This document shows, one piece after another, positions 38,755-49,767 of a stretch of 64,000 nt of DNA. This DNA is from Panulirus ornatus (lineage: Eukaryota; Arthropoda; Malacostraca; Decapoda; Palinuridae). Numbering within the stretch: position 1 is the first letter of the stretch; every line of letters begins with the position of its first letter. The stretch is from the NCBI RefSeq assembly GCF_036320965.1, contig NC_092241.1, positions 27,600,797 to 27,664,796 on the forward strand, read 5' to 3'. The notes beneath the pieces were generated by a model, which saw only the letters and a list, made by a program, of their open reading frames with translations, made no database searches and was not told the DNA's origin. The position numbers and the translations under genes are program-made.

Positions 38755-39560
38755 AGCTCGACTACCACCACAGCCACCCCGCTGTGGCTATCATGTTGGC
38801 ATCGCCAAAACCATCAATGCACTTGGTTACCATCACTACCCTTGCGAATGACATCACTGTTATCTAAAGAACTGCCACCACTGATGTGGTCACCACCATC
38901 TCTGGTGTATTCAGTGCATCCAGTCAGCCAGACCCCCAACCCCACACTTCCATCCTGTGTAATCATCGATATCTCGAAGAAAATTGAACATTCGATGAAA
39001 ATATTGTATTTCATGCAACTATCATATTCATTCTTTACAACGGATAACAATCAGTGCCATGCATGCCTTAAAACAGCTTATTTTCCACTATTGCTAGTGA
39101 GGCTAATGAGACTACTATGACCAAAAGGGCATGCAACACTCACACTGTCATAGTCCTCACTAACACACAAGTAGTTACCAACTCCATTTAATTGGCGATT
39201 TGCACGACTGGTGCAGCCAACACCAGTGAAGGTATCAAAACGTGCGGTAACTCTTCTAAACTTGTGGTGTAACCATTACCAGTGATGCGGTTACCGCCAC
39301 TGTCAATACCAGAGGCGCAGCTGCTGCCACATTCTTCCGCGGCGCAGCTACACCATCGCTGGTGTCTCGCCCATGATTACCACTGCTGTAGCCACCACGG
39401 CCACTGGTAACATGGATACTGAAAGGACTAATAGAGCCACACAATCACAAATGGTCTTGCAGTTATCACCACCACAGGGACTGCTGCGATCACCATGGAT
39501 ATAGCTACCGCCAAACGCCCGCTGGCATCATAAGTACCACAACGATTAACTGTTGTCACG
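38755..39560. repeat. Degenerate trinucleotide low-complexity region (ACC/CTG words)
   Basis: Words such as ACCACCACTG, GCTGTGGCT, ACCATCACT, GCCACCACGG and ACCGCCACTG recur on both strands in no fixed period. This looks like a decayed trinucleotide repeat. Open frames in it, including 62 codons at 39,256-39,444 (-), are rich in Thr, Ala, Val and Ser and are explained by the repeat. Confidence 0.5.
38916..39026 (+). repeat. ~110-bp dispersed repeat, copy 1
   Basis: Pairs with 42,587-42,692 (CAGTCAGCCAGACCCCCAAC, ATCATCGATATCTCG, GAAAATATTGTATTTCATG). Both copies lie in an open frame, but the differences at the central codons change Ser-Cys-Val to Pro-Arg-Ala, so there is no sign of protein constraint. 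Family unknown. Confidence 0.85.
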
Positions 39561-40440
39561 TCGATAGAATCATGAAGGGAGTTAGGATTCCAGTCCTGAT
39601 GCATTAAGTCACCAACAAAAGCATGGTAAATGAATGATTCACTAAATCAGGATTCAGCGATTAGCTGAACGCACGTGTAGACCCCCACCTCCAATTAAAG
39701 TTCATTCATTTCCACCTGTTAAGACCACGCCAATATAGACGCCTTTTATGCGATGCTGACCCCCAATTCCTGTAGAGTTATCATGAGTGGGCACAGCACC
39801 GAGTGGCTCACAAGTTAACCGTAGAACAATGACCTTAAATGTTGTCTCTTTCCTTACCAGTTACTTGCAATTAATGAACAAAAGACAACTCTTTCTTTTA
39901 AAACGTGACGGTATCTCTAAACATATATACTTCATGAAATTTAATGAAGAGAATATCATATGAATGCAAAGATTATGAAAATGTAACACCTTAGATCACA
40001 GCAACAGCTGATTTTGTTGGAAACTTACGTAGTGCCCTGAACAAATTTGTATTGATTCTTCATCACTTGGCAATAATAACAACCTAGAAAATACGAAATA
40101 ACACAACGTCAGCTGACATGATACATGAGAAAAAGAAATTTCATATCTAATGAAAACCTACTTTCAAGCCAATTTTGAAGATGCACCATTAAAACCAACA
40201 AAAGTTCTTTAATATAGTATTCTATCAATAGAAAAATATGACATTTCAGAAAACGAATTGAAAAAATATCATATATCTAAGAACATAACATTTGTGGCTG
40301 AGAAAGATATGTTAGGAAGACGAACATGACCTGTGAGATGTTAGAGCAACATGCAGTAGTCCCAAGCATATTCCTGCTCCCCATTGTCCCCAGTGTAAGG
40401 ATACACAAGCGCTACAATACTAACTGACTTGAATACATCA
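39561..40440. other. No recognisable feature
   Basis: AT-rich complex sequence with no open frame of note and no likeness to other repeats in the window. Confidence 0.6.
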
Positions 40441-40445
40441 GTATG

Positions 40446-40596
40446 GACCTCCATAGTGTACAGGTTAGTGTTGCTGATCGTGACGCATATACGGGCCGCC
40501 CATGGTCGAGGCCGTATAGGTTCGAATCCTGGTCACGACAGTCGGTCCATAATCAACCCGACTCTTCATCCTCCCCTTTTTGGCCTGGCTGAGATT

Positions 40597-40600
<4 letters not shown>
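40446..40600 (+). mobile_element. tRNA-derived SINE-like element
   Basis: A pol III type B box, GGTTCGAATCC, lies at 40,519-40,529. An A-box-like TAGTGTACAGGTTAG starts at 40,454. Nested inverted repeats surround the B box: TCGTGAC (40,478-40,484) pairs with GTCACGA (40,532-40,538), and ATACGG (40,489-40,494) with CCGTAT (40,512-40,517). The spacing and paired arms resemble a modified tRNA, but the overall length is greater than a normal tRNA and no clean cloverleaf forms, so a functional tRNA gene is unlikely. A non-tRNA body (AGTCGGTCCATAATCAACCC, then CTCCCCTTTTTGGCC) follows and ends at a (TA)n tract, as expected for a SINE tail. Confidence 0.65.

Positions 40601-40679
<79 letters not shown>
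40600..40679. repeat. (TA)n microsatellite, ~80 bp
   Basis: A pure TA run between the SINE body and a family K repeat. Confidence 0.97.
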
Positions 40680-40682
<3 letters not shown>

Positions 40683-40895
40683 ACATATTCGCCATTTCCC
40701 GCGTTAGCAAGGTAGCGTTAAGAATAGAGAAGTGAGCCTTAGAGGTAATATTCTCACTTGGCCCCCTTCTCTGTTCCTTCTTTTGGAAAATTGAAAAATG
40801 GAAGGGGGGGGGGGGGGGGGGGGGATTTGCAGCCTCCCGCTCCCTCCCCTTTTAGGGCATTCATTTAGCCAGGCCATCATCGCTACCCCCTTCCC
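40680..40895 (+). repeat. Dispersed repeat family K with poly-G insertion
   Basis: Begins ATTCGCCATTTCCCGCG, contains the GC core CCCGCGTTAGCAAGGTAGCG (40,698-40,717), then a stretch ending CTCTGTTCCTTCTTTTGG. A run of 21 G follows (40,804-40,824), then CCTCCCGCTCCCTCCCC. The reverse complement of its left half lies at 47,108-47,233, and a copy of its right part lies at 61,992-62,090. The GC core is shared with the LINE 3' tails in this window. No coding capacity is seen. Confidence 0.75.
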
Positions 40896-40969
40896 CGACA
40901 AAATAAAAATAACAGATGCCCATTGTTTAGTTCATACCTTACGATAGTCAACACTTGAGAAAGAAAAAA

Positions 40970-42420
40970 TTATGCAACAGGGTTCACAATGGCTCACACT
41001 CCACAACAGTTCAATTGTTTACAACGTTTGGCTCTTGGTAACAGTCGACGCTTAACGGTAGTTTACAACACAACTGCTCTGGTTCTCTAAATGTGTAACC
41101 TCTATAACTTTTTATGATTTACAACATTGCATTTTACATAAGTTCCCTCTTGATAAGACGTTGCTCTTCAACATCTCATTTAAGAAGTTTACACAAAACA
41201 ATTTGTTTTTCACAAAACTTTGCGATGTACAAAATTTCACATTTTACATGGTGTGTGTTACAACCAATCCAGCTTTACAATCATTCTCAATAACATATAA
41301 ACTTTCCACTAGTATACTTAAGGCCTTACAACAATTAACGCCATACATGATACAACATTTGATGCTTCACCTCAGCTTATATCTGCAATGATTCAGGTTT
41401 TACCACAGAAGTGCGAGACAGTATACATGGTTTGAATTAAGTTTTAGAAAAGGTTCTGTCTCAAATGAAAACCCACTTAAGAGCAAGATTTATGCTCTGT
41501 GTCGGTTCATTAGTTACATTGCATAAAAATGATACAGTTTCTGCTTTCTGTCTTACAGAAAAACCTGTTTAACAACAAGACTTATGCTTTATATTGGTTC
41601 GTTCGTTACATTTCATAATATAATCTGTTTTGCACCAGTTCATTTTTTACGGCAGCACAAACTTTACGAGAGGTTGTCCGTTATATGAGTCGGCACATCA
41701 CAAAATTATGTTCTTTCCAATAGCTCAAACTTTACTTCTATTCGTGGTTTTCATAATTACTTTACATAAGTTCATATTTTACATTCATCTGTCCATTATA
41801 ACCATTTTCACCTTATAGCAGTACATGGTTTACCAGAAGTAAACGTTTTCTGACTTTCCATATTTCATAAGAAAGCTACTCACGGCAAATCAATTTATCT
41901 TGTATCGCATATCTTGCATTGAAATTGTTCCCAATTTACGACAGCTTACGATTTACAAGCGTTAGCACTATACAACTGATCATACTTTATGCCAGAAAAC
42001 ATTTTACAATAGTCTGTAGTCGACAACACCTAATACTTTAGTGTACTTGAAGCTTTATGTCAGGTCATTCGGTGTAACAGTTCTTCCTTTACATTTCACT
42101 ATTTACAGTTTACACTTGACAGTAGGTCAGGGTTTATAACAGTTCATGCTTTAAGTTATCATACGACTTGCAGCGGTTCTGGCCATACAACATTTTACGA
42201 TTTACATCAAAGCTATATAAACTGTAACCGGTCAAGCTTTACAACATTTCCCTCTCATCAAGTCAAGATTTTAAACAGAACACAGGCTATAGGAAGACAC
42301 ACCTTTAAACAATGTAGGTGCCATCGTTCATACTTTGCAGCACCTCTTACCGCACAACAATAAGAATATCATAACCACTCACTTTTAAAGAACTCCTGCT
42401 TTTACAACATAACAGGAGAA
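40970..42420. repeat. Decayed short-unit minisatellite (TTTACAAC words)
   Basis: Words such as TTTACAAC, CATTTTAC, CAGTTCATGCTTTA and AACAGTTC recur every 15-30 bases over about 1.4 kb, but no two stretches align well. An ancient minisatellite with a unit near 20 bp (roughly TTTACAACAGTTCATGC) explains the pattern. Open frames at 41,161-41,391 and 41,630-41,818 (+) are by-products. Confidence 0.5.
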
Positions 42421-42586
42421 CAACCGAAATCACTCGTAAATTGTTTCAACTACCCTTTCTTTATCATAAATCATGTCTATAACTACAAAATCTGCCAGCA
42501 CATCGTCTCAACCCATTCAGCCGAACGGCTAAAACATCACAGCTCCATCTACTCGCCCGGGATGAATCCCGCTGCCCCATGCCTGC

Positions 42587-42692
42587 TTCCAGTCAGCCAG
42601 ACCCCCAACCCCACACTTCCACCCCGTGCAATCATCGATATCTCGGAGAAAATTACACACTTTATGAAAATATTGTATTTCATGTCCTTATC
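42587..42692 (+). repeat. ~110-bp dispersed repeat, copy 2
   Basis: See 38,916-39,026. The flanks differ from copy 1, so this is a dispersed element or an old segmental copy, not part of a tandem repeat. Confidence 0.85.
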
Positions 42693-43699
42693 ACCTCTTG
42701 CCGATAGCCAGGTCTTAAAGTTCGGTGGCCAAGACTCGCAGCACGGAAAAATTAGCTCGACTGCCGTCGAATAAATGAGAGACCAGGAAGTCTGAAGCAG
42801 CTAGATCAAAGGCTCTTGATAATCCCATCGCCACAAGTGATAATGACTGCATTTTCATGGACCGGCCATTGTCAAGCGTATTAACCTGTTGTCAGTATCT
42901 TCTTGAGGATAACTCAGGAGGCTGATTACCCTTCTTTTTTTCTATTCTGCCTTACAGCCGTGTTATTAGAATGCATATATGTTATCCTTATAATTATATG
43001 CATACGTCGGACCAGTGTTATACATCATAAACTGGACACTTACAAATAACAGTCCTCAGTTAAAGGGAGAAGGGAGGATCAAGAAAACCATTCACAGAAA
43101 AATGAGACGTGAGGCCAAAGGATCGTCCGTCGCCATTGTGGTACTACAGCCACAATAGTGGGTGAGGTGGAGCGTTGGATGAAGGAGTCGTCTGTGGCTA
43201 ATACACCTTTAGTAGAGTCAGTTTGGATCCAAACACCATAACATTAGGAAACAAAAAAAAAAGATTGATCTTACTTTCAGTATATTCCATGTTAACAGCT
43301 TTCTTCTTTGCCTACTTACCACCTGAGCATCGGGAGGGCTAGTAACGGCGACCGCGGTCAAAGAGCGCTGTGCTGTTCATCACATTCCCCCTAACTAGCC
43401 CAGGTCGGTGTTTTTCTCTCTTAGCCTCGCGTACACTTGTGTTGCTGGTATCCTTCCCACATATTTGCACAATCACCTCTGACATGACACTTGAAAACAA
43501 GAACTTATACAAATTTTTCTTCTTTATGGCAGTTTTTTTCTATCTTTACACGCAAAACCCTGGCAGTACAGAATCTCATGATTTCCAACACGGAATCAAA
43601 ACGATGCCACCGGTCGAGGGGGTGCAGGATGCATCCAATGGCTCCCTTTATCGACATCAAGCGACTAGACCTGTTTCATCTCTTCTGACTCTGCTCTGA
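42693..43699. other. No firmly recognised feature
   Basis: Contains open frames at 43,370-43,699 and 43,491-43,688 (+) without a recognised domain. They lie just upstream of the jockey-like fragment and could be its 5' region, but nothing in the translation supports that. Confidence 0.45.
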
Positions 43700-44064
43700 G
43701 ACTTGGCTCTTTTCTGTTCATATCTGCAACATGCGAGCTCTAAACTCCAAACTCTCCCCTGTAGAACGCCATCTGTTTACCTCTTCCCCTGATCTCTTTA
43801 TAACCCAGCAGTTTAAAGATTCTTCTCCTGTACACTCTTAAAGCTCCATCTACGGTTTCTCTCACCTTTTGTACTCCAAAGGCTGTGTCTGTGCTACCTC
43901 TAGTGCAAAAATACCTATGGCTTATCTCGTGTGTCTTGAGTCTTCCAATTTTTGCAAGTATCTGGCTCAAAATTTTTCTATCACTTACAGCATTTTTCTG
44001 ATTCATATATCCATTTCCTCTACCCCAGTTCCTTACCCTGCCCTTATGGCCGTCTTGCGGATTA
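43700..44064 (+). pseudogene. Decayed jockey-like LINE endonuclease fragment
   Basis: In shifting frames the plus strand reads NMRALNSKLSPVERHL, SSPDLFIT, YGFSHLLYSKGC and LESSNFCKYL. This matches, in order, the start of the apurinic-type endonuclease of jockey-like LINE ORF2 proteins (an N-I-R-x-L opening, a 'when I hear of it' block, a glycine-cysteine core and an LES-x-x-F block). About 120 residues are represented, against well over 200 for the full domain. Stops and frame changes interrupt it, and the catalytic Glu region is not intact. It is a different family from the LINEs at 47-62 kb. Recognition is from remembered family pattern. Confidence 0.5.
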
Positions 44065-44069
44065 CATAA

Positions 44070-46760
44070 AACAGACTGTCAAATACGTTCTATGTGTCTA
44101 CACTCCACAGAAAGTAAAATTTTGTCGATTGTTTATTTTTATCTCTTGGAATTGGATACTTTCTGTCTAAAAAAGGACAAACCCTTTGCCAATTGTACTC
44201 TCTCTTATCTATTCATAATATAACCCGCCAGGGAAACTACATATGCGTTTATCTGTTTGTTCTGTAAAAGGCATGAAAGTGCCTAGATAGGCTCTTCTTC
44301 GCGTGTCCATAACGATGTTATGGGGATAGGCGTGGTGTCCAGGACGACTATAATTATATCTTGAACCTCTGCCATACCCCATCCACTGAACTGCTGAGGG
44401 TGGGCCACTGAGGAAAGATTTGGTCCGAGGAAGACAGGGACAGACTATAATAAACAGTTTAATGGCCAGGATTTTCATTCGATTCTATATCATCTTTTTT
44501 ATTATTTGGTGCCTGTTTACTAATTCATCAAGGCATATATTCAAGTATCTCTGAATACAAACAAAAACCTAATTCAGTTTAAAGGCATTTTTTCGGATAG
44601 AAATGTACAAGCAGTTTTCTGTGCATATTTTAAACACGCTCATCATATCAACGACTTAGGAGATATACGTCTCTGTGTTTGCTCTAGATGGAGGAGGTTA
44701 AGGAACTTCTCTAAGCTAATCTGTGTATGAGATACTTCACTTCATCACCTGCAACTCTCCATGACCTGTCCATATATCTAGCACCCTACAGAGCATACGA
44801 GGCATTGAGACAAATAGGCTAGCTCTGAACCAGACAGTTATGGGTATCATATACCACGCCCCTTACCCTTCTATTCATCATGGTGAGATAACATCACAAT
44901 CCCTCATGACCTTTTAGGGGGAGGGGATGATTAGAAGATAAAAAGGGATTTGTTAGGGAAGGAAAAGCGAGGAAACAGCAAAGATGTATGGTGTAGATTT
45001 ACTGAAAAGCATGTACGTGTTGTTTATAGAGTTCTCGATGCCTTATTTGCATATGATTTGCATACAAGGGGTGTCTGTGAGATGATGATATGTGTTGGTG
45101 GAATAAAGAAGGTAGGCAAGTAGTCAAATATGTCTTAAGAATCTTTCTCGTTGTGTCTTGATGGACGCTTCGTATTTTTCCCTGGATTATAAGTCTCGAA
45201 AACACTGTGCTTCAATTTTTGCTGTCATTATCAAACATGTAGTTGTTACAAATATATAAGAAAAAGAAATTCTCATCCTAGTTTGTTAGCCTTACTGATG
45301 ATGCATTTTTTTCTTTTTTCCCTTTTTTTGCCATTTCCACCGTTGGTTTCAGCCTCCCAGTAGCCACAGAACAAGAACGGGACCCAGTTCAACGAGTACG
45401 AATACCGTCCAAACCTCGGTGTGTGTTTCTCTCTCTTGTTTAATAGTTTCGGCAATATTTCTTGGTACTACTTCTCTTAAATATCTATTTACTGATTTAA
45501 TCATCATTCATAATTATCAATCTTTTGTATTCTTGCAAGAAACAAATCGCAGTGCTTTTCATAGTGCCCCATCCCGCATAAATATGAGTGATTTGGAGGC
45601 CATATGAGTGATAGGACGTGACCGAAGCTCAGAAACAATACTAGAAACAATACCTGATGTGAAAACACTTTATTTTCTACGTATGATTGTGTACCGAAAT
45701 GTTAGAAAAACCTCTCTTCATTAAGCGAACTTGCTTTCTTATCATAACGAAATGGAATTCTCCGAATGTCAAAGCGGTATTGTTTGAGTTTCAGAACTTA
45801 AGCATCAGAGGCTGGACATCATATCTCAAATTCTTCTTTACAGTCTGCAAGGGTGAAGATAAAGTCTTAAAAGCATCATCTAATATCCTGGTTTTAACTA
45901 GATCAAAAGAATTATGATGCACAAACGATATCGTTTATCATATTTCCATGAAAGTCTTTAAGAAATGGGGTGTATCAACATGTTCTGCTTACACCAGCAT
46001 CACACCGTCTCTTTCAAATGATTCTCAGCAGTTTGCTCAATAATCCACTTTATCATTTACTACTTTCTTGGTCTGTTAGTAAACGTGGCTGCTGCTACGA
46101 ACATATAAATGAGTTAAATCATCAGATGTGTACAAAGTTAGGTTGACACTGAAACTAAAACTGTAACTTGACAAACACATTAACGGGCATAGGTTAATAG
46201 AAGAATCCAACGCAAGAATTGAAAATGTAACAAGTAATCTTGATTGCCGCTACTGCTATCCCATTACATTAACAGTGGCTATCATCTCAGGAGCAATACA
46301 CCTGAATTCCTGGCAGGTAATAGGTGTCAAAGCAACACCTCCAGCTGTTTACTATGATTAGAAGTTTTGCTTTGTAGTCGACACGCACACCGACACAGAT
46401 GGAGGGTCGTGGGAACTGCATAACATTTGCCGTCTCACTAGACTTGAGGAGCAGTGGCTGGGAAGTTGATGCGACACGTATCATTAATGGTTTTTGTGCT
46501 CTCCATTGTGTCAAACACATCGCCAACACCCGCAAGATAATATCTAATTGCCTATAGAATACAAACCCTGAGGCGAGATAGACACACAGCAAGTACTCTG
46601 CCTCCTGCTTATTACAGTATGCGTTCGACAGCTACAGGTCATATCCCAGTTACTGAATAGATTAACAGGGTGTCCATATCGATGAAACCAATTCTAATCT
46701 CATTCAGGTTACTATACACGTAAACTGGAGAATTCTAAGGGAATTTTTGGATTTCCGCTC
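44070..46760. other. No recognisable feature
   Basis: About 2.7 kb of complex DNA. The longest frames are 44,209-44,478 (-), 45,687-45,917 (+) and 46,287-46,592 (-, 101 codons). None shows a domain, signal peptide or coding bias that I recognise. No tandem repeat or RNA gene is seen. Confidence 0.55.
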
Positions 46761-46764
46761 ATAC

Positions 46765-47033
46765 CTGTTTGCCGTTTTCCGCGCTAGCGAGGTAGAGCCA
46801 TGAAAAGACAGACAGGCCGCATTGGCTCACATCTAATGTATAATGCATCGAAATCACGGACCCCAAAACCCATAACTAAGCCTTACAGACCTTCCCATGG
46901 TTTCCTCTGGCTGCTTCATATGCCCTGGCTCCGTCAATGGATAGTACGTCACTCCTGCATACCATGTCGCTCCAATTCACTCTGTTACTTGCACACTTCT
47001 CACTTCACTCTCCAGCTCCAATTTGGTCTCCCC

Positions 47034-47036
<3 letters not shown>
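46765..47036 (-). mobile_element. LINE 3'-end fragment (decayed)
   Basis: The reverse complement aligns with the 3' part of the LINE at 52,625-53,690. Shared landmarks on the plus strand are CCATGGTTT, GCTTCATATGCC, a GTACGTCA block, ATACCATGTCGCTCCAATTC and CTCCAATTTGGTCTCCCC. It spans the last codons of the reverse transcriptase ORF and the proximal 3' tail, including a mutated core at 46,778-46,797. It ends at a (TA)n tract. Confidence 0.8.

Positions 47037-47107
<71 letters not shown>
47036..47107. repeat. (TA)n microsatellite, ~72 bp
   Basis: A pure TA run between a LINE 3' fragment and an inverted family K repeat. Confidence 0.97.
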
Positions 47108-47112
<5 letters not shown>

Positions 47113-47233
47113 GATTTTTTTTAATTTTCCAAAAGAAGGAACAGAGAATTGGGCCAGGTGAGGGTATTCCCTCAAAGGCCCAGTCCTCTGTTCTTAACGC
47201 TACCTCGCTAATGCGGGAAATGGCGAATAGTTT
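47108..47233 (-). repeat. Dispersed repeat family K, left half, inverted
   Basis: The plus strand reads TTCCAAAAGAAGGAACAGAG, GGGCCAGGTGAGGG and TTCTTAACGCTACCTCGC, then ATGCGGGAAATGGCGAATAG: the inverse of 40,680-40,800. The core lies at 47,198-47,217. The T-rich start next to the (TA)n would be an A-rich stretch on its own strand. Confidence 0.8.
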
Positions 47234-47261
47234 GAAAGAAAAGAAAGAAAAATATTGGATG

Positions 47262-48245
47262 ATGCTGCAGTTGATTTATAAAGAAAGGGATTGACTGTGT
47301 TAATTGGTTAGTTAGAGATGTCAGTATATGCATGGATCATGGTGAGGTACGTGAGGATTTTCGGAATGCATGTACGTATATTGCCATGAGCGTTCAAATT
47401 ACAGAAGTATAAGTTTGTTGAGTGCACATGGCAAGTTGTATGGGAGTGTTGCGTTTGAGAGGGTAGTGACATTCACAGAGCATGAGACTGGAGAGGATCA
47501 ATGTGGTTTCAGGAGTGACAGAGGAAGTGCGGATCAGGTGTTTGTGCTGAAGAATGTTTATGAGAAACACGTAGAGAAACAGAAGTATTTGTTTGTAACA
47601 TTTATGGATCTAGAGAGAGCGTATGAACTGGACGATGGAAATGCTTTGTGGGAGATGTAACGAATGCATAATGTAAAAGGAAAAGCTACTAGAAGCAGTG
47701 AAGAGTTATATCAAGAGTGTAAGACGTGTGTGAGAGGAGGTACGGAGGAGGGTGAGTGATATCAGGCGATGGTGGGACTGCGGCAGGGGTGTGTGATGTT
47801 ACCATAGTCGTTTAATTTGTTCGTTTCCCAATAGACTGGGTGGTGAAGGGTGTAAATGCAAGGATCTTCGAAAGAGAAGCGAGTAGGTGAGAGTAGGGGT
47901 AGGTGAGGGAACATTAAGGAATGTACGGAAAGAGAAATCGGTATCTGGCATGTTTGAAGGTACAACCGTAGTCCCAACGATGTTGTATGGATGCGAGGAA
48001 TTGGCTGTACATGAGAATGTACGGAGGATGCATATGATGTAAATTAATTGTTTGAGGACAATATGTGGGGTGAGGTGGCTTGGTCGAGTAAGTAATGACA
48101 TGGTAAGAGGGAGGCTTTGCAATAAGAAAGGTATGGTTAAGATACCTGAAGAGGGTGTGCTGACTTTGAACATACGGAGAGAATGAGTGAGTAGAGGTTG
48201 GCAAGGAGGATATATGTATCTAGAAGTGGAAGGGACAAGGAGTTA
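47262..48245 (+). pseudogene. LINE reverse transcriptase pseudogene
   Basis: The first open frame (47,370-47,660) reads SNYRSISLLSAHGKLYG, EDQCGFRSDRGSADQVFVL and FVTFMDLERAYELDD. These are the conserved N-terminal reverse transcriptase blocks, with the motif A Asp kept but the usual Asp after A-Y replaced by Glu. Further down, in other frames, are GLRQGCVM-like (47,771-47,795) and YGCEE (47,985) blocks and the C-terminal block ending near VEGTR. The segment that should hold the F/Y-A-D-D box is missing: sequence passes from the palm region at ~47,870 straight to the C-terminal region at ~47,950. Many stops and frameshifts make it non-functional. It is the same family as 52,625-53,690. Confidence 0.88.
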
Positions 48246-48529
48246 GTAGACACCATGTTGAAGATAGGAGGATGAAGCGAAAAAATATCATTGAAACAAA
48301 ATTTTACTTTTTGTTTTCAACGTTCATTAAAACACATTTTCTGACTAATTCTAACTTGCTGAATCCAGAAATGGCTTTCAAAATTATGTAGGACGTCAGT
48401 ATACTATACCAATGAAAATGCTCTCTTTCACCTTCGCTATCAAAAGCTTTAACAGAGTCGCTCACATTCCAAGTTTTAAGTGTAGCGATGGAAAGAGCAA
48501 ATTGTAAAGGTTTGATAGTGGTTTATTTC

Positions 48530-49440
48530 CAACACTTTTTCATCTAGGTAAGTATGCTTCTCTTGGTGGCCAATGCTGAACCTAATAGTGATCATCGGTA
48601 GCCCTGCTGTCTCACAGGCATGAAAAACAGCTGTATCTGGTGAACCCAATTTGCTTTCCCATGAGCAACCCAGTTACTATAGAGTCGACACAAATTTTCT
48701 ACATGTTTTCACTGTACTTGATGGTGTGCAATGTTAACTCCATGCAGGCATATGATTCTCTCATATATACTGCAAGTGCTGTGGAAAATTGATGGCTTCG
48801 AGTACCCATAATGCAGAAGGGACAGCCTTCAAGCTCACGTCAGAAGAATCAATAAACAGACGCCAGTCATCAGGATTGTGTTCATCATCAAGCTCAAGCA
48901 TTAAACCATTAACATCCTTGCAGAAACGCAAGCTTTCCCTACTGTCAAAGAGGTTTTGATAGCTGGTGACAGCGGTTGCGAAATATAGATGTTTTTGCAT
49001 CTAGGGCCAGAAAATTCCATTCAGCTTTGTCCTTTGAGAGGTCTAACTAAATCTCTTACTAAATCGCTTAGTTATGACTGAGAGACGATATTTGGAGCAG
49101 CTCGATCATGTGGCTCAAATGCGTCATCTGTTTGTTTTGCCAATTGCTGCTCATCAGAGTCACTATGGGTTACTATCTCCTCCTAGTTGGTAGGTGGAAC
49201 TAGAACCAGATGAGGAACAGGTTTCATGGCAAATGAAATACTTGGGTTGTGTATGTTGTGTTTTGTTGGAAAATCCAAATATACTCGTCATACAAAAGTC
49301 TTTCACATGGTCTTTTTGCTCTCTTCAAACCATAGACACTGCAAAATTCATTAAATCTTTGCCTTTGAGCCATTGTATTAGGTCGCTATTGCAATAGACA
49401 CAGCCAATGGGCAATGCCCACCATTCTTCCACCTTCAAAC
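48530..49440 (-). pseudogene. Pseudogene of an uncharacterised repetitive arthropod protein (DDWRLFIDSS type)
   Basis: The longest frame, 48,761-49,000 (-), contains NPDDWRLFIDSSDVSLKAVP. Downstream, in other frames, come MRESYACMELTLH, GLLMGKQIGFTRYSCF and ATDDHY. Upstream come LSDLVRDLV, RPLKG and RNRCHQLSK. The order (LVRDL block, RNR block, CKD..GLM block, WRLFIDSS, MKE.Y block, LLG.Q.G.TK..CF.C block) matches a protein that I recall occurring in many copies in insects, hydra and crustaceans, without an assigned function and probably carried by mobile elements. At least three frame changes and several stops break it. No LINE motif is present. An identity as host gene or element cannot be decided from one decayed copy. 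Confidence 0.65.
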
Positions 49441-49671
49441 CAAAATATAAATGGCAGGCTATTTTCGCTAGTTCATTGATATTTCTTCACCTCATACGTA
49501 GCAGAGGCTGTTCTCACTATTGCTGCAAAAGAGCTAGGTAGCTATTTTTACTCTGAAAATGAAAATAACTACAGTTAACCAACAAGATATATCGAACCAC
49601 TGAACATCACAAACATAGGCTCATGTACAAATAAAAAAAGAAATCCCGTTTTCTGTTCAATAACCTCCCCT

Positions 49672-49762
49672 CCTGCGGTGCCAGAACACTGCATGAGACC
49701 ACTTGAAGGAAGGGGTCCACCATTACCCCCTCTCCCTACGGTGCCAGAACACTACATGAAAT
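49672..49762 (+). repeat. Short direct repeat (2 x ~29 bp)
   Basis: GGTGCCAGAACACT with similar flanks occurs at ~49,678 and ~49,740, about 62 bp apart, with AT-CCCC(T)CC context before each. Confidence 0.7.
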
Positions 49763-49767
49763 GCTAT

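Noticed and set aside
40454..40540. Functional tRNA gene
   Set aside because: A B box and A-box-like motif exist, but spacing and stems do not give a normal cloverleaf, and the element continues into a SINE-like body with an AT tail.
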